Under the pieces are notes generated by a model. That model saw nothing but the letters and a program-made list of their open reading frames with translations, made no database searches and was not told the origin of the DNA. Shown here piece after piece: positions 46,401 to 59,637 of a stretch of DNA of 64,000 nucleotides; position 1 is the first letter of the stretch, and every line of letters starts with the position of its first letter. The position numbers and the translations under genes are program-made. Source of the DNA: Zantedeschia hybrid cultivar (Eukaryota; Streptophyta; Magnoliopsida; Alismatales; Araceae); NCBI GenBank assembly GCA_030544215.1, contig JARZZO010000014.1, positions 12,496,234 through 12,560,233 of the forward strand, written 5' to 3'.

Positions 46401-49400
46401 ACCTGTCATTGAGCTCCCTGTAAGTAAATCCCTATATTTGTTTGGAAATTAGGTAGAGAATGTATTTATATTCTCATTGTATGAAATTGAAATGGACCTT
46501 TTATATGCTGATTTTGTTTTAGCCTGTGGATGTGTCCATCCTATATTGCCATGTTTTCTGACTTTATCCCATTGCTATAACAACGATATAGATAGACCAA
46601 TTCAAAGCTATTATAGGTTAAATATTTTTATGTACAGGAACATGTTTTTTAGTCTCTCAATTAGGATGTGTAACATGTAACGTGCAATATGAATATTTCC
46701 AGGTACGAATTGCTCGCATTTTTAATACATATGGGCCTCGCATGTGCATTGATGATGGACGTGTTGTTAGCAATTTTGTTGCACAGGTTTGTACCTCTGA
46801 ATTAGCTCATTGATTCATTGGGTCTTTTTTCCTCCTTCCTCTGGTGGCAAAAATTTTGACTGCCATACTTTGGTGGTAATGCTAACAGGCCCTTCGCAAG
46901 CAACCTCTGACAGTGTATGGGGATGGAAAGCAAACTAGAAGTTTTCAATATGTTTCTGATCTGGTATGTTCTCAAGTTCTTTATTTCTAAAGCTTTTATC
47001 CCTTTATTATAGTCATTATGGTGCACTTGCTAAATAAACATAACCAGCATAGGATAAGTCTTCCCAATTGGTTGTTTTGTTGTATTCCCCCTATTCAAAA
47101 GCCTCGTCTTCTGGTGAGAAGTTGGGTCAGCAGTTTCGAAAGCCTTCATCCAGAGTGCTGGAGCTCTGAAGGAGGGATCAGATCCCAGGACCAAGAAACT
47201 CAAACTCAATAAATGGAGCAGACAGAAGAAGAAAAGATGATGGGAGAGAGAGGAGAGAAATGTTTCATGTCCTTTTTCCCCAAATCGGAGGTCTGACAGA
47301 AGAGAAGGGGATAAGAGAGAGGAGAGATGTTTCTTGTTTCTTTCCCCAAATAGGAGGTCCGGGTGAGGATCCATCAGGTATTGATAAGCATCCATTTTTA
47401 GAATCTAAGGAATAATCTAAAAAAATTCATAGGATTAATCTGCTAATAGAGTCACAATTCATAGGAGAATACCAAGACATTTTGTGGTTTTCGTCATGAT
47501 GAGAAACACAATTTTACAGAATGTTACAGCTAGGATTCATACCGCAGTTCCAACTGCAAAGAAGTTCCAAAAAGACATAATGCAGTGGAGATGAGGCCAA
47601 GCAAGAATATAAAACATAAACAAGGAATGAAATGAAAAACAACATAAGAAAATTGACGATGATGTTGAAGCACAACTTAAGTAAAAAGGAATTAAAACTG
47701 TCATTGGATATAACTTTTGAGTAATACTATCACATATGTGCATCTATAATGGTTATAAACCTTAAATTCCCATGTCACTATCCCCATGACGATTAAATTC
47801 CCATCTACTCTCCCCCACTAGAGAGTGAAAGGAGGATAGATTAGGCGTGACCTCCTCTGAGGTTGGACCCCTTGGAGAGAGAATGAGAGAATTAAATTCC
47901 CATGTCACTAATCCCATGAGATATCAGCTTCTTTTTTTCTCAAAGTATGTTCTGTTCTGTCATGCTAATAGAGGCCTAAAGCCATCCTCGCTTCCGATTG
48001 GGCAAAAGGGAAATTGTTGTCTTATGTTTTAGTTTATACAAAATTTGTTTATCATAGTTTGCTAATTCAATTACAAATAAGATGAACAGGAAAAGGAAAT
48101 TAGTACATTAGTCTTACTTTCTTTACGTCAACAGCATGGATTGATTTCCTTGTAAAGTTGAAGAATGTGAAGCAGTCATGAACAAGTATTGTAGTATGAT
48201 TTGTATCATTCTAAGATCACAGTAAGCAAGCTCCATTGCTGTTGGCTCAACATTACATTATGATCCTCTGGACCGTTCAGCACAGTCATCTCTCTTCACA
48301 GTGTGCACGCATATGGTGCAGCCACGAAAGTAGACGTCAAGGAAATTCTACAGTACTTTGTGTGTGTGTGTGTTGGGGTTGGGGGGGGGGGGGTGAACAG
48401 CATGGCATGACAAGCAAACGAGTATTCAAAAGCCCCCAAGTGTTTTCCTTAACTATCTCTAAGGAGTGTAAACTGGGCCGATACATATCGGTATTGGCCG
48501 GGACCGGTACCGATACCCCCCCTGATCGGCCGATACCGGTCTTTGTAGTAAAACTAATAATAATATATTTTTATTAATTTTTTATTGGCCGGTACCTACT
48601 GATACCGATACGTATCGGTATCGGTATCCACCGGTACCGATACCAAGATTGCCATCCTTGCTTACTACTGCTCAGTAACTTGAAAAATGTGTGCCTTGTG
48701 ATCCACGAGTAAACAGTCATTCATGACTTTTTGCAAAATAAACCACTGTGGTGTTTTACTATTTTTGTTTTAATTTTACAGGGGAACCTTGCTGTAGATG
48801 CTCCAGGATTCCTAAAATGTCATTTTCTTGGTGGGGGCATCTCTTTCTGCTGTGTACCACTATGGGAGACACTCCACTCAAATCACAAACAAAAGGCCTT
48901 GAACCTAACTCCTCATGGTACCCAGAAAACGGATGGCCTCATCATGCGCTTTTTCTCTGGATTGGCCTAGGTGTTGGAAGTCCTGGAACTGGGCAGTTCT
49001 TCGGCTGGCTATCAGCCTGACGTAGACCTCCCACCTGAAGAAATGATTACCCTGATGAGCATCAGTTAACAGGGAGGGCAGGAAAGTGCCGAAGTTCTTG
49101 GATGCTTCTAGTTAACTCCTGGGGATGTCTGGCGTGCATCCAATGAAAAAACAATTCCAAGCATATATCATAGCAAGCAGAATTAAAAGATAGACACATG
49201 GAAATAGCCATAGATGAAGGTAAAATTGTGTGTACTAAAATTAGAATCATCAAATTGGAATGTAGGATGCATATAGAAAGTGGCTGACGAGCTGAAAAAT
49301 GCACACTGGACTATGACAATGAGAGCAGCATTAGTATATGTATTAGTTATTAGATATTATGTAGAATCTTCTATTACACACTGATGAAAAAGTGAGTATT

Positions 49401-49918
49401 GGTGAGAAAATGAGTACTCTCTTTATCTCAAATATTAGATGTATTTCCACTTTTCTTTCTAGAGACATTGAGGAGAAAAGATTGCATATGATGTTTATTT
49501 CTCCTCAAATTTGTTAGGTGGATGGATTGATATCGCTAATGGAAAGTGAGCACATTGGACCTTTCAACTTGGGGAACCCTGGGGAGTTCACCATGCTGGA
49601 GCTGGCCGAGGTATGTACATGCATTTTAGTGCCCAAAAAAGGAACAGAAGTAAGGATTTCTCCTAAAACCACCGAGTCAATATTATCCATTTTCTGGCTT
49701 TACATTAACATATAATTGCATGTGCGTAGGTTGTGAAAGAGACGATTGATCCAAGTGCAACCATCGAGTTTAAAGCGAATACTGCAGATGACCCTCACAA
49801 AAGGAAGCCAGATATAACGAAAGCAAAAGAGCTGCTGAATTGGGAGCCAAAGATTTCATTAAGGGAAGGGCTGCCACAAATGGTAACGGATTTCCAAAAA
49901 AGAATATTGAATGAGTAG
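40450..49918 (+). CDS. UXS: UDP-glucuronate decarboxylase (UDP-xylose synthase), membrane-anchored type
   Basis: Seven exons are 40,450-41,073, 41,473-41,620, 41,820-41,899, 46,703-46,786, 46,889-46,963, 49,518-49,610 and 49,730-49,918. Phases agree throughout, giving 430 residues. A basic cytosolic N-terminus precedes one membrane helix (about residues 56-73), then a short-chain dehydrogenase fold: the NAD site VVTGGAGFVGSHL (124-136), TSTSEVYGDP (232-241), the catalytic YDEGK (Tyr263, Lys267), and ARIFNTYGPRM and YGDGKQTRSFQYVSD downstream. The enzyme converts UDP-glucuronate to UDP-xylose with bound NAD, supplying xylan and xyloglucan synthesis. The helix and the domain order fit the Golgi type II group (UXS1/2/4-like) rather than the cytosolic forms. 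Intron 1 has AT-AC ends; the others are GT-AG. Introns 3 and 5 are long (4.8 and 2.6 kb). Confidence 0.93.
41074..41472 (+). other. AT-AC (U12-type) intron 1 of the UXS gene
   Basis: No GT-AG junction joins exons 1 and 2 in the conserved frame, whereas an AT-AC one does so exactly. The 5' end reads ATATCCTC, seven of eight bases of the U12 consensus ATATCCTT. The branch site TCCTTAAC (41,455-41,462) is a perfect match to the U12 branch consensus and sits about 11 bases before the terminal AC. Splicing ATC|AAG restores the conserved residues around KTIKTNVMG. This is a minor-spliceosome intron. Confidence 0.88.
45222..45460 (+). repeat. 125-bp tandem duplication in intron 3 of UXS
   Basis: GCATCCCCAGGGAGGAGGGG starts at 45,222 and again at 45,347. 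The following bases, including CCAACATCAGCAAA and GGCCAACTCC, repeat with scattered substitutions. No coding content is recognised. Confidence 0.85.
48355..48395 (+). repeat. GT and G tracts
   Basis: A (TG)n run of about eight units is followed by TTGGGGTT and a 13-base G run within intron 5 of UXS. It is a simple repeat; the G tract could form a quadruplex. Confidence 0.85.
48470..48655. repeat. Palindromic GATACCG-rich element in intron 5 of UXS
   Basis: Many direct and inverted copies of CGGTACCGATACC and CGATACGTATCGG surround a short AT-rich centre. The whole about 185 bp can fold back on itself. It looks like the end or remnant of a DNA transposon with subterminal repeats. No target duplication was identified. 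Confidence 0.5.
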
Positions 49919-52149
49919 ATATTTAATTATTTATGTGATCCAGTCTGTAATATAAGACAGGGATCGGATTTGCCATCTGCGAGGCAATTTATGTTTCATA
50001 GGCAACTCACCTTAATTTAATACCACTGAGTTTGTAAACGATGCCTTTTCATATGAAATGTTTGAGAAAGTGCTATTCTTCCCCGAGCAGAAGTTGCCAT
50101 CTTACGTTTATTACGTCTAGTTGAAGCTACTCGCATGGTTCATGGGAATTGGGAGGGTAATATCCACGGATGCAAATTGGACTCGGGCAACACATCGACC
50201 CAGCCAAGTTTGATGAAATTAGGCCGAAGTTAGGCTAGCGCGGTTTGGGGGTCAAGGTCAGAAACTTAGGCGTGAATTTGAAATACGGCTTGGAATCCAC
50301 CTTGCTCCACCCCATTGATTTAATTCCGTCACGACATTACTATGATATATAATGATAATTCGAGTTTATATACTTTATTGTGGTTTAAGCATCATTAAAA
50401 AGAATGGCGAACTTTTCTGGATGTACTCCTAGAATGAAAATTTTGATATAGACATTCTACTCACTAGTACGAGAAAATTTTCTCGGTATTTGAATTTTTT
50501 ATCTGTTGAGCTGGCCTTTTTGATTGAATGCTGCTGGAGTGCATGACCAGATGATGCTAAAAAATGTTGTGATACCAGTTAATAGCGTCAATTGCTATGA
50601 CATTAGTGTGCAGGTGAAAAGAGGGTAACGAACTCGGACAGCATTTTATTTATAAAAAAAGATATACATGGCAGATCAAATGAGTCCCGGAGTTCATTTG
50701 ATTTCATTCTTTTTAGTTTTCTTATCTTATCTTGAATTAACGTCCATCAAAAAGGTTCTCCCAACTTTTTTTGTTTTTGACATGATGGCTTAATTGGCCG
50801 GATACGTATACATATATACATGAGACTAGGGTATGATTATGGCAATTCCGGACCCAAGTCAATGTCTGAAAAATAAGATCACGTTCCAACGACACATCTT
50901 AGCCTAACAACAAGCGGAATTTTAAGACTTTCAACCATGGTTCGCCAGTATTGTACTGGATCGGATCGAATCATATGAGTCAATTCGTATCTGAGCCGCC
51001 CTGATTGGATCGGCCGATTTGGGTTGGATCAGTTGGAGATCGAGCCGACTCGCAGAATATCGGGTCCGACTCATCAAGGATCACATGATACGGGCTCGAG
51101 TCGCTGTGATTTGGTGCGAGTCAGTTGCGATTCAACTCGAGCCACTGTGATCCGACTTGATATGGCCCGATATGCTCGATCTAATACGAATGGGACTGAA
51201 AAAGCCTCCCCTATTTGCTGCATTTCTATTCGAACAAAAACGCAGCAACCGAATCATCCACCTCCTTCAAGTCCTCCCCCCTCTTCTTTCTTTACTTTTT
51301 ATTGAGGTTTTTGGGAGATCTAAAGATTTGGAGGTGATCTTTTTGAAGGAGGTGTTTCCAAACCTTCGTGGAGGTAGATCTAAGCATTTCCATCTGGTTT
51401 AAAGACTTAGGAAGAAAGTATTTATTTAAATCTTAAACATGTCATATTTTTTTCTTGTTTGGTTGTTCTTTGATGTTGTTTTTTATATTGCAACATGAAT
51501 AAGAGGTTGATCTATTACTTTTTAAAATTTTAGTATGAAAAACTTAGATTTTATCAAATATAGAAGTGATTTATGGGTTTTGATAAAATTTAAAAAAATA
51601 CATAAAAAATTTAAATGAACTATTTGTGTGATGATAGACATAGATCTATTCTTTGCACATGTTTTGATGAAATTTTGATTCAAAATGTTGTAGGTTGAAT
51701 AACATATTATTATCTAAAAATTATTAAATAAAATATTATATAAATTATCTAAAATTACTTAAATAAGCATACAACTTTAGATTTATATCTTGTTGATAAT
51801 TATCATTAACATGTAATTTAAATATAATTAATTTAACTTAATATAATATTTATAATTATATATATTTAAAAATAACTTATAGAATATTATATTTATACAG
51901 AAGCTTTGTGCATGTCTAACATTATGTTTGTGTGCATAATGATTACAATTTATATATGTACAATCATTATTTATAATTTATTTATTTATTTATATTAATA
52001 CATTATTAAAATTTATAAAAGAACTATTTTTTTTTAAAAAAATATATTAATAATTTCAAACAAGGAAAATTTTTATGAAGACTTCAAGTCATACTCTTCT
52101 TACTTTTTATGTTATATAATATTAATGTTATTTTTATTTTGTTATTTGC
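49919..52149. other. Interval after UXS
   Basis: The beginning is presumably the UXS 3' untranslated region. From 50,950 to 51,180 there is a run of short GATCGGA/CGACTCG-type motifs (for example GGATCGGATCGA, GTCCGACTCATC) that looks like a transposon end, and from 51,420 to 52,080 the sequence is very AT-rich. No gene is seen. Confidence 0.5.
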
Positions 52150-55100
52150 AAATAGATAGCTGTCCCACCTCCTTGTCGAGAGTCCGGAGACGGCAGATGG
52201 CATCATTGGACTATGGTTGATGACAATAGGCACAAGTTCAAATGCAACTACTATCAATTTGTAGGACATCGCAGTGGTGTTTCTTGATTGAAGAAGCATC
52301 TTGCAAGTGGAAAAACAGTAGAATATAACGAAGTCAGTAGGTGTAAAACTATTCTCAGGGAGGTCAGGACCCAGATGGCTCAACACTTGAAAGTCAGGTA
52401 GAAGTCTACTTAAAAAAAGCTGTAGATAAGGAGAGGAAAGAATGTAAGGAGATGATGGTGAAGAAGAAGTAGGCTAGACTGATGATGTTCAGGAGGTACA
52501 TGGCCATAAGCCTCCCTCTCCATGTACTCGGCTAGTTATGGAGCATAGTAGGCATGAGTATTGTGAGAGAGATGAGAGCTCATGGGGTTCGCTTTTATGG
52601 GGTAGAGCATTATGCTAGCGGATCATCAAGTGCTGGCGGGAGCTCATTCAATCAGGGTCAACATAGGTCTAGGAATATATCTTCCTGTTTCACTAGTGGA
52701 CCAACACCTACAAGTCGGCCTCATAAGCACAAGTCGAGCACTCCTGTTGAGTAGGCTGGCCCTTATATGTTTTCTAGGGAGTATGTAAAACAAACAAGGG
52801 TTGATGATGCTTACAAGAAGAAGGGTCTGAACTATATATTAGGAAGGGTTGTTGCAAGATTCTGACATCATGCAAGCATCTCTTTGAATGCATCAAACAA
52901 TCCTTATTATTCCAATATGATCTAAGAGGCATAAGTTCAGAGGTTACATGTTACCTCCCACTCCAAAAGAACTGTCAGAAAAATATCTTGATGATGAGGT
53001 CGAACAGACCAAACAATACATTGGTTCATTCAAGATGAAGTGGGAGAAGTATGAGGTTATTCTGATGTGTGATGGTTGATCAGGGACCACTAAAAGTAGC
53101 CTCATTAATTTTCTTGTGTACTGTGACATACAAGTATTCTATCATAAATCGGTGGATCCATCAAATAAGATACAGAACCATGAGTACATTATAGAACTCA
53201 TGGACAGTATTATGTAGGAAATTGACGATAAGTATATTATCTAGGTGGTGACATATAATGGCTCCACATACAAGAAGGCGGGAGAGGAGCTAATGCTTTG
53301 TAGACCTCATCTGTTTTAGAACCCATGTGCAACCTGTTATCTAGATTTGATGCTGAAATAAATTAGATAGTTAGATGCTATCAAGAAAAATGTTGTCAAA
53401 GTACAGAAGATTACACGATATATATACAACGATCATTATGTTTTGAGACTGACGAGGGATCATACACATGGTGAATTATTGATGCCTACTATCACAAGAT
53501 TTGCCACCAACTTCTTTGCCTTATAGAGTATCTTGAAACATGAAGTAGGCTTAAAACAAATGTTTAGAAGTGACAAATGACTGCATTCCACCTTGCGATA
53601 GACGAGGGAAAGAATATTGGGAGTTTGGTGAACAAGTAAGATTTTTGGCCGAAGATAAAGCTTATAGTACAGCTTATTGAGCCATTATATGAGGTCTTGC
53701 ACTGCGTCGATGGAGATCGAACACCAATTTTCGGATTTGTATATGACAAATTAGAGGCTGCAAAGAGGAGAATACCTGCAATCTCAAGAAAATATACCCC
53801 AGATTTTCTACATATCATACAAAAGAGATGGGACTACCAGATGGGTCGAGAGTTGCATATGGCAAATAAAAATTTTACATTTTGTGACAATTATTTCATG
53901 CTTTTTGAGTGATGCTTGTAGGCTAATGCGTGATACAATAACTATACTTTTATTACAACAAGTTATCTCCATCCAGCATTTTAGTATGCACATGAGTCGG
54001 TGTGCAATGATGACTTGATTGCAACCGTGACAATGGTGGTCAACCGACTTGCAAATGATCCAGATGTAGCAGTGGAGACGATTAATGAAGTAGGGTGCTC
54101 AATCTATTCTTATCTGATTGCATCAACTACACAACATACTTAATAATATTGGTAATTACGTAGATGAAATTCTTTCGGAAGGCAATATGGACCTTTGCTG
54201 AGCCATCTGCTATAGCTGGCTATCAAAAATCTGATGTTGGTATAAAAAATTATTTGAAAAAGAATTGCCCATACTTGTCTTTCTCACTTTCGTATCTTGA
54301 TAGACACTTCTATTATTTGTTTTTGCAGCTAAGTTGTGGTTGAATTTTGACAAGTCTGCACTACAGTTGAGAGAGATAGCCATCAAGATTTCATCGTGGA
54401 CGTCTTCCTTTAGTGGATGTGAGCGGAATTGGTCTACCTTTGCACTCATACATATAAAGACCAAGAATCACTTATCATAAATCCGGCTAAACAAGCTTGT
54501 ATATGTCCATTACAATATAAGTTTGAGGATTAAACATTTACAACATGATGCAAAGAAGGGAGATAATGATTACGATTCCATTGATCTTAGTTACTTACAA
54601 GATTGAAGATCCTATGGTTGCTAGGATTGCCAGAACAACAAATCATAGGGAGCAAGAACTTGATGAGGAGGTGGATCTTGATGAGCGCCCTCGTCCTAAC
54701 ACCTTCTTGGCAGTAGAAGTATCAGTAGCAGTAGGCCATGGGGGAGATCATGATAATGAATATATTGCTGGACAATCTCAAAGTTCTCGAGTAAGTATAA
54801 GGTCATGATCAGGAAATTGACTTAGAGGAAGATGATGATGGTGATGAAGATCAGTTGGTCCAAGGGTAGGAGCACAATAGTTTGGGATGATGATGTAGAG
54901 TGAGAGCAGCCAATGTAGGGTCCTTCAGCTTTACGTCCTTAGGTGCACCTGCACCTCAACGTCCTCTATCTGTATCTCATCATGGATCTCATCCATCCAT
55001 ATCCCAACCTGCATAGAGTGCAGGTGTGTAGCTTTCTAGACAACGTTTAGGTCATTCTAGTACAGGTGCACACCCTCCAGTATGCCTCTCAGCTAGTGTA

Positions 55101-55530
55101 GCCTAGAAGCAAGCTGGTGGAAAATAAGTAGGTTCAAAAGGGAAGAAAGGATGGAGTAGCATGAAGTCCTAGATGTCAAAGATGTTAGCAAGATCCAAAA
55201 AAGTGCAAGAAGAAAGCTATAGTCCCAGATATCTACTTGACATCGCAGATTTAGAGACATTAGATCATAATGATCAATTTGAGAAGCCATCTACTTATGA
55301 TATTAGAGTGTTAGAGAATAGATCTGATTCATCCGCTGGAGATGACACAGATGATGGCGATGAGGGGGGAGGGTGGTGGTGGTGGTGGTGGTGCTACTGC
55401 TGGTGGTCGTGGTCGTGATGCCAACGGCAACAGATCATGTGCTAATCATGCTAGTAGAAGAGGAATGATCATTTTTACTAGGGAAGATCGATTAATGTAT
55501 GTTACGCTAGATACTGACTACAGAGCTCAT
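52150..55530 (+). pseudogene. hAT-family transposase, decayed (BED finger to dimerisation domain)
   Basis: Coding traces run along the plus strand in the usual hAT order, with many stops and frame changes. A BED-finger-like start lies near 52,240 (FKCNYYQFVG...LKKHLASG). Central fragments follow at 53,090-53,480 (NFLVYCDIQVFYHKSVD, ELMDSIM, RLTRDHTHGELLMPTITRFAT). The hAT C-terminal dimerisation region is at about 54,330-54,540 (SSWTSSFSGCERNWSTFALIH and LVYVHYN). A tail with a glycine-coding GGTGGT run is near 55,370 (SSAGDDTDDGDEGG in one frame). It resembles plant DUF659/hAT proteins of host-gene-like size. No terminal inverted repeats were identified. It cannot encode a working transposase. 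Confidence 0.85.
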
Positions 55531-57986
55531 TAGGCACAAGACTCTGTAGAGACACTACTTTAATAAAGGTTTCATATCGTCGAAAGGGACATCATGTAGA
55601 CATGCCAGATCATATGCACACTGACTCATTGTCAGATGATGAACGTTATTATGATCTCGAGTCAAGCACTATCATATATGAGTACGGGTTGCATCGCATT
55701 AAAATTTTAAACAATAAAAGTATATTTCCCTTCTCTTTTTTGTGTTATTTCCTTGCTTTTCAAATGAAATCAAAAGAGTGTCTCTTATGATCTACAATAT
55801 TTTATTTCATTAGCCAATTCACAAAGTCGCAATAAGCTGCATGTATTTCGATGCCCCCCAACATCCAACATGCCGAGCTGGTGTTCGTTGAATTGATGCG
55901 TTTCATTCCTTCTCCATTGATTGGTTCTTCGGGTTTAACTACTAAATTAGACCATCTCTGAGTCCACGCAAGCAAACACGCGAAGAGAGTTTTAATATGT
56001 GTATAAAACTCCTTCGCTAGTGTTTATTGTACATTTGAAAGAAAGAGTGCTACTATATGTTGTACATATGGGAAGACGTCTAATCAGATGATTAAACAAT
56101 ATTTCTGAAATATGTCATAAAAAACTGAACCCATATATAGCTTGTAAAATAATAACAAAACATTAATGTGTCTCCGAAAATACACGTTCTGAAGAAATTC
56201 TCTGAACATGACAACATAGCAATGCTATTTTCTTATTTGAAAAAAAAGGTCTCCTTTGTTGAGACTCGTGTTAGAATGTAGGAGCTCTAGTCTTTGCTTC
56301 TACACGAGACATTCATACATTTTCCCACCAACTATGATGTGCAATTCTATTCCTCAAAAAAAGCACTAGCTTACCTTGAAATTTCTTCTAAGCTTCAAAT
56401 TATTCATCCTTGAATCATTATCCAATGCAGACTTTTCTGATTGAAATCTTGCATTATATGGTTGTTTGAAACAAATCAAATACGCCCAACCTTTAATTAT
56501 AATAAGTTCGTGTCGGATGCTTTAGTTGGAACCACCTACTTAGATTTTTCTAGGTGGGAAGAGGGGTATAAAAATGTTTTTTTTTTGGACAAATACTACA
56601 TAATTAGTTATAATCTAAGACTTCTAAGGTGCTCATGATGTTAAAGCACAAGAAATTCTTGGGAATATTTTAATGTTTTCTCTTGTGGGCCGCTCTGTTT
56701 CATCAATCCATTCCACAGTGATCCATTTTCCTCTAGTTGTGATTGTACTGGTTAGCATCATTAGAGATTTATTAGATTAACTCTTTGCAAGTAAACTATG
56801 GTTAAACTATATCGCGATACCTCCAAATGGAGAAAGGGCAAACTACCGGTATATTTTGTAGCTAGTGCGCAAAAAAAAAAAAAGATTGTTTCTAAGTCAA
56901 ATATTAGAGCATATCAATTGGACTTTTTAGAATAAAATTTTCAATTTGCCCCCATAAAATTGGGGGTCTTGTTGTAATATAATGCCGCATCTCCATCGAT
57001 TCTTTTGAGAACCAGATAAATCCACAGTTTCCTAGTCAAGAAATGATGATCAATATTTTAAATATGTGGGTAAGGCAGCTTTTGATGATGAGTGTTTTTA
57101 TGCCTGCAGTTATAAGAAATTATCCAATGCCTAAAATAGATGTCTTTTATGGAAGTAGCATGAATCACTATAATAGTTGGAGCATCCTGATGGAAAGAAT
57201 ATGATGGTGCCAAACTTCCAATCAGTTAGGGCTCTCAACGGATTCGGATAGCATTTGGATCTGTTTTGAATTTGCAAATGATTAATTAAATATTTATTTG
57301 AACATGGCATCCGATAATCATACATGAATATTTGTTTATTCATCCTATTAATCGAAGCAGAAATGGAAAAACGGATATACAGTACTCTGATTATTATGTG
57401 ATTGATGTGATATCAGTTCTTAGATTGATATTTGATGACTCTAACATTCTTCTAATTTTAAGAATATTTACTTATTTAAATAAATTAATTTTATTAATAT
57501 TTGAAGTATGTTTAATAGATGTGTAAAAGGATGATAATGGAATTTATTGTGAATTTTTTTAGTAATATTTGCTTGTTTAGATAAAATTTTTAGGCATGTT
57601 TCTATTATTGTCTTACATATATTTAATGAATTGTTTCAGTGCATTAAAACTTATCAAGATATTCATAACTTGAATGTTTATTCCAAGACCAAAACTTATA
57701 AGTTACAAGTTATGGGTTGAACTTGAAATAGATATTCAGATGTTATCCAATGGATCAAATTCTTATAAGAAAAAATATGACCTGTTGGATAGTATTGGAG
57801 TACTCAGGTATTCATATAATGTTAAACTGATTGAAGCTAGATAGTTTGACATTAGCTCTATATTATTCCATCAACAGTCTTACGATCAATGTAACATAAA
57901 TATGTGATTTTTTTTAAAAAATATGAATTAATTAAACTTTTTTTTTTTCATCTCAACAAATCTTCATAAGTTTAATCACCCATTTT

Positions 57987-58074
<88 letters not shown>

Positions 58075-58925
58075 GTAATTGGTTTCAAATATTTCAAAAT
58101 TTATATTGTACTTTTGAATTTTTACTTTAAAGATAAAATCTAACACAATAACTTTGAATTTTTATTTTTATATAAAAATTTAACATTTCTTTCATAATTT
58201 TTTATAAAATTTCAATTTTTTTGTCGATTTGAATATTTTTTCCTCAAACCAACGTCTTTCTAAATCCTTACTCGTGACATTGCTTCCAATAGGCATCCTT
58301 CTGTCAGAGTCATTCGTGACATATGAAATGGAAATGGTTACACTAGGTTGATGTGCTTTCAGATGCACTTGTGCTTCCTTACAGTCAAAGGCACTTTAAT
58401 TCTCGTGGATGATATTCTAATATATCATCACGTATGCATCAATCATGTTTTGAAGGAAACTAATTGCACTTCGTTCATACTTTTACAATCTATGTGAGAG
58501 AACTCTGTTAGTAATTAATGGTTTTCTAAAAGGAAAAAAAGTTAAGATATACATCTTGGTTTATGTACGTATTTTCATATATGTATCATTGAGAAACTAA
58601 TATTATCTACAACTTTATTTCAATAAGTCATTTAATTGTTTGATCACATAATTTCTAATGAAGACATGTATATTATAATAGAGACGGTGATAATATAACA
58701 GCACTTCTCGTTGCAATTTCCCAAGGAATAATCATGGCGGGTCATCATGGGTGTTCTCAGCTCTTCAAAGCAGTCATTACAAATGGAATAAACTTGAGAA
58801 AGGAATAAATAATGATCTGTATTATGTGCATTAAGTTGTGCGGAATTAACAGAAAATAAAAAAAAAAGAACAAAAAATATTTGAGGCATGAGCTGCGCAC
58901 GATACAGCACGCGCTGTAGCCATCA
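55531..58925. other. AT-rich intergenic region
   Basis: No coding sequence or structural RNA is recognised on either strand. It contains several A or T homopolymer runs and a long TA microsatellite near 58,000. Confidence 0.55.
57990..58069. repeat. Long (TA)n microsatellite
   Basis: About 39 uninterrupted TA units. Perfect tracts of this length are highly variable and can extrude cruciforms. Confidence 0.97.
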
Positions 58926-59459
58926 TCAGTACGAGCAGTCGACCATGTGACGGCCGACGCCGAAGCCCAGCGTGAGGAAGTCCTTGTCGTTCTCGCATGG
59001 CGGCAGGTTCAGGTCCAGCCCCAGGCACGGCGCCCCCCTCCTATCGCTGGCGGCGCCGGCGGCGACGGGTGGCTTCGCCTCCACCGGCGCCTGCGGGGCG
59101 CCGCCCTCAGCAGCGGCCACGCGGTGGCGCCTCATGTGTCCCCCCAGCGCCTGCCCGATGGCGAACTCGAGGCCGCAGACGGAGCACTCGTGCACCCGCG
59201 GCTTGGCAGGCGCCTGTGGGTGGAGGTGGTCAACCCCCGCGAGCAGGCGAGGCTTCTTGTGGCTGGCCCGGTGGCCACCCAGAGCCTGGAAGGACGGGAA
59301 CCGGCGGCTGCAGGTCTTGCACTCGAAGACCCGCCCAGGGTGGTGGTGCTGCCCGTGGTCGCCCTCGCCGGCGCTGCTGCCGCCCGAGAACAGCAGGAGC
59401 ACGTTGGCCATGCTGATGCTGTCCACATCATATCCCTCTGCTGTTCTGAAACGCTTCAT
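58926..59459 (-). CDS. C2H2 zinc-finger repressor, ZAT type with EAR motif
   Basis: A single exon encodes 177 residues. Two plant-type fingers carry the QALGGH signature: finger 1 (Cys47, Cys50, His63, His67) and finger 2 (Cys92, Cys95, His108, His112), separated by a basic HKKPRLL linker. An EAR repression motif, DLNLPP, is at 149-154, and a leucine-rich ANVLLLF segment lies near the N-terminus. Size, two fingers and a C-terminal EAR match the small stress-induced nuclear repressors of the C1-2i class (ZAT10/11/12-like), which bind A(G/C)T motifs. The start ATG follows a GAGGAGGAG-rich leader and the gene has a TATA box 172 bp upstream. High GC and lack of introns are typical of this family in monocots. 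The exact orthologue is not determined. Confidence 0.95.
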   Translation of the reverse strand: MKRFRTAEGYDVDSISMANVLLLFSGGSSAGEGDHGQHHHPGRVFECKTCSRRFPSFQALGGHRASHKKPRLLAGVDHLHPQAPAKPRVHECSVCGLEFAIGQALGGHMRRHRVAAAEGGAPQAPVEAKPPVAAGAASDRRGAPCLGLDLNLPPCENDKDFLTLGFGVGRHMVDCSY

Positions 59460-59630
59460 GCCGCCGTCTCCTCCTCCTCCTCCTCCTCGGCTGCTGCTCC
59501 TCCAAAGGCGGTGGTTGTGGGCAGGAAGCTAACGGGATCTAGAAAAATGCTTTCTTGGGAAGGGCTTTTGGTTATGTCGAGGGAGTTTTGGGAAATGGAG
59601 AATTGGAAGCGAGGGGTGCTCGGGTCTCCA

Positions 59631-59637
59631 TTTATAG
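59631..59637 (-). promoter_or_regulatory. TATA box of the ZAT-type gene
   Basis: On the minus strand it reads CTATAAA (within CCTCTATAAATGGAG), about 172 bp upstream of the ATG. The distance suits a leader of about 140 bases. Confidence 0.7.
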
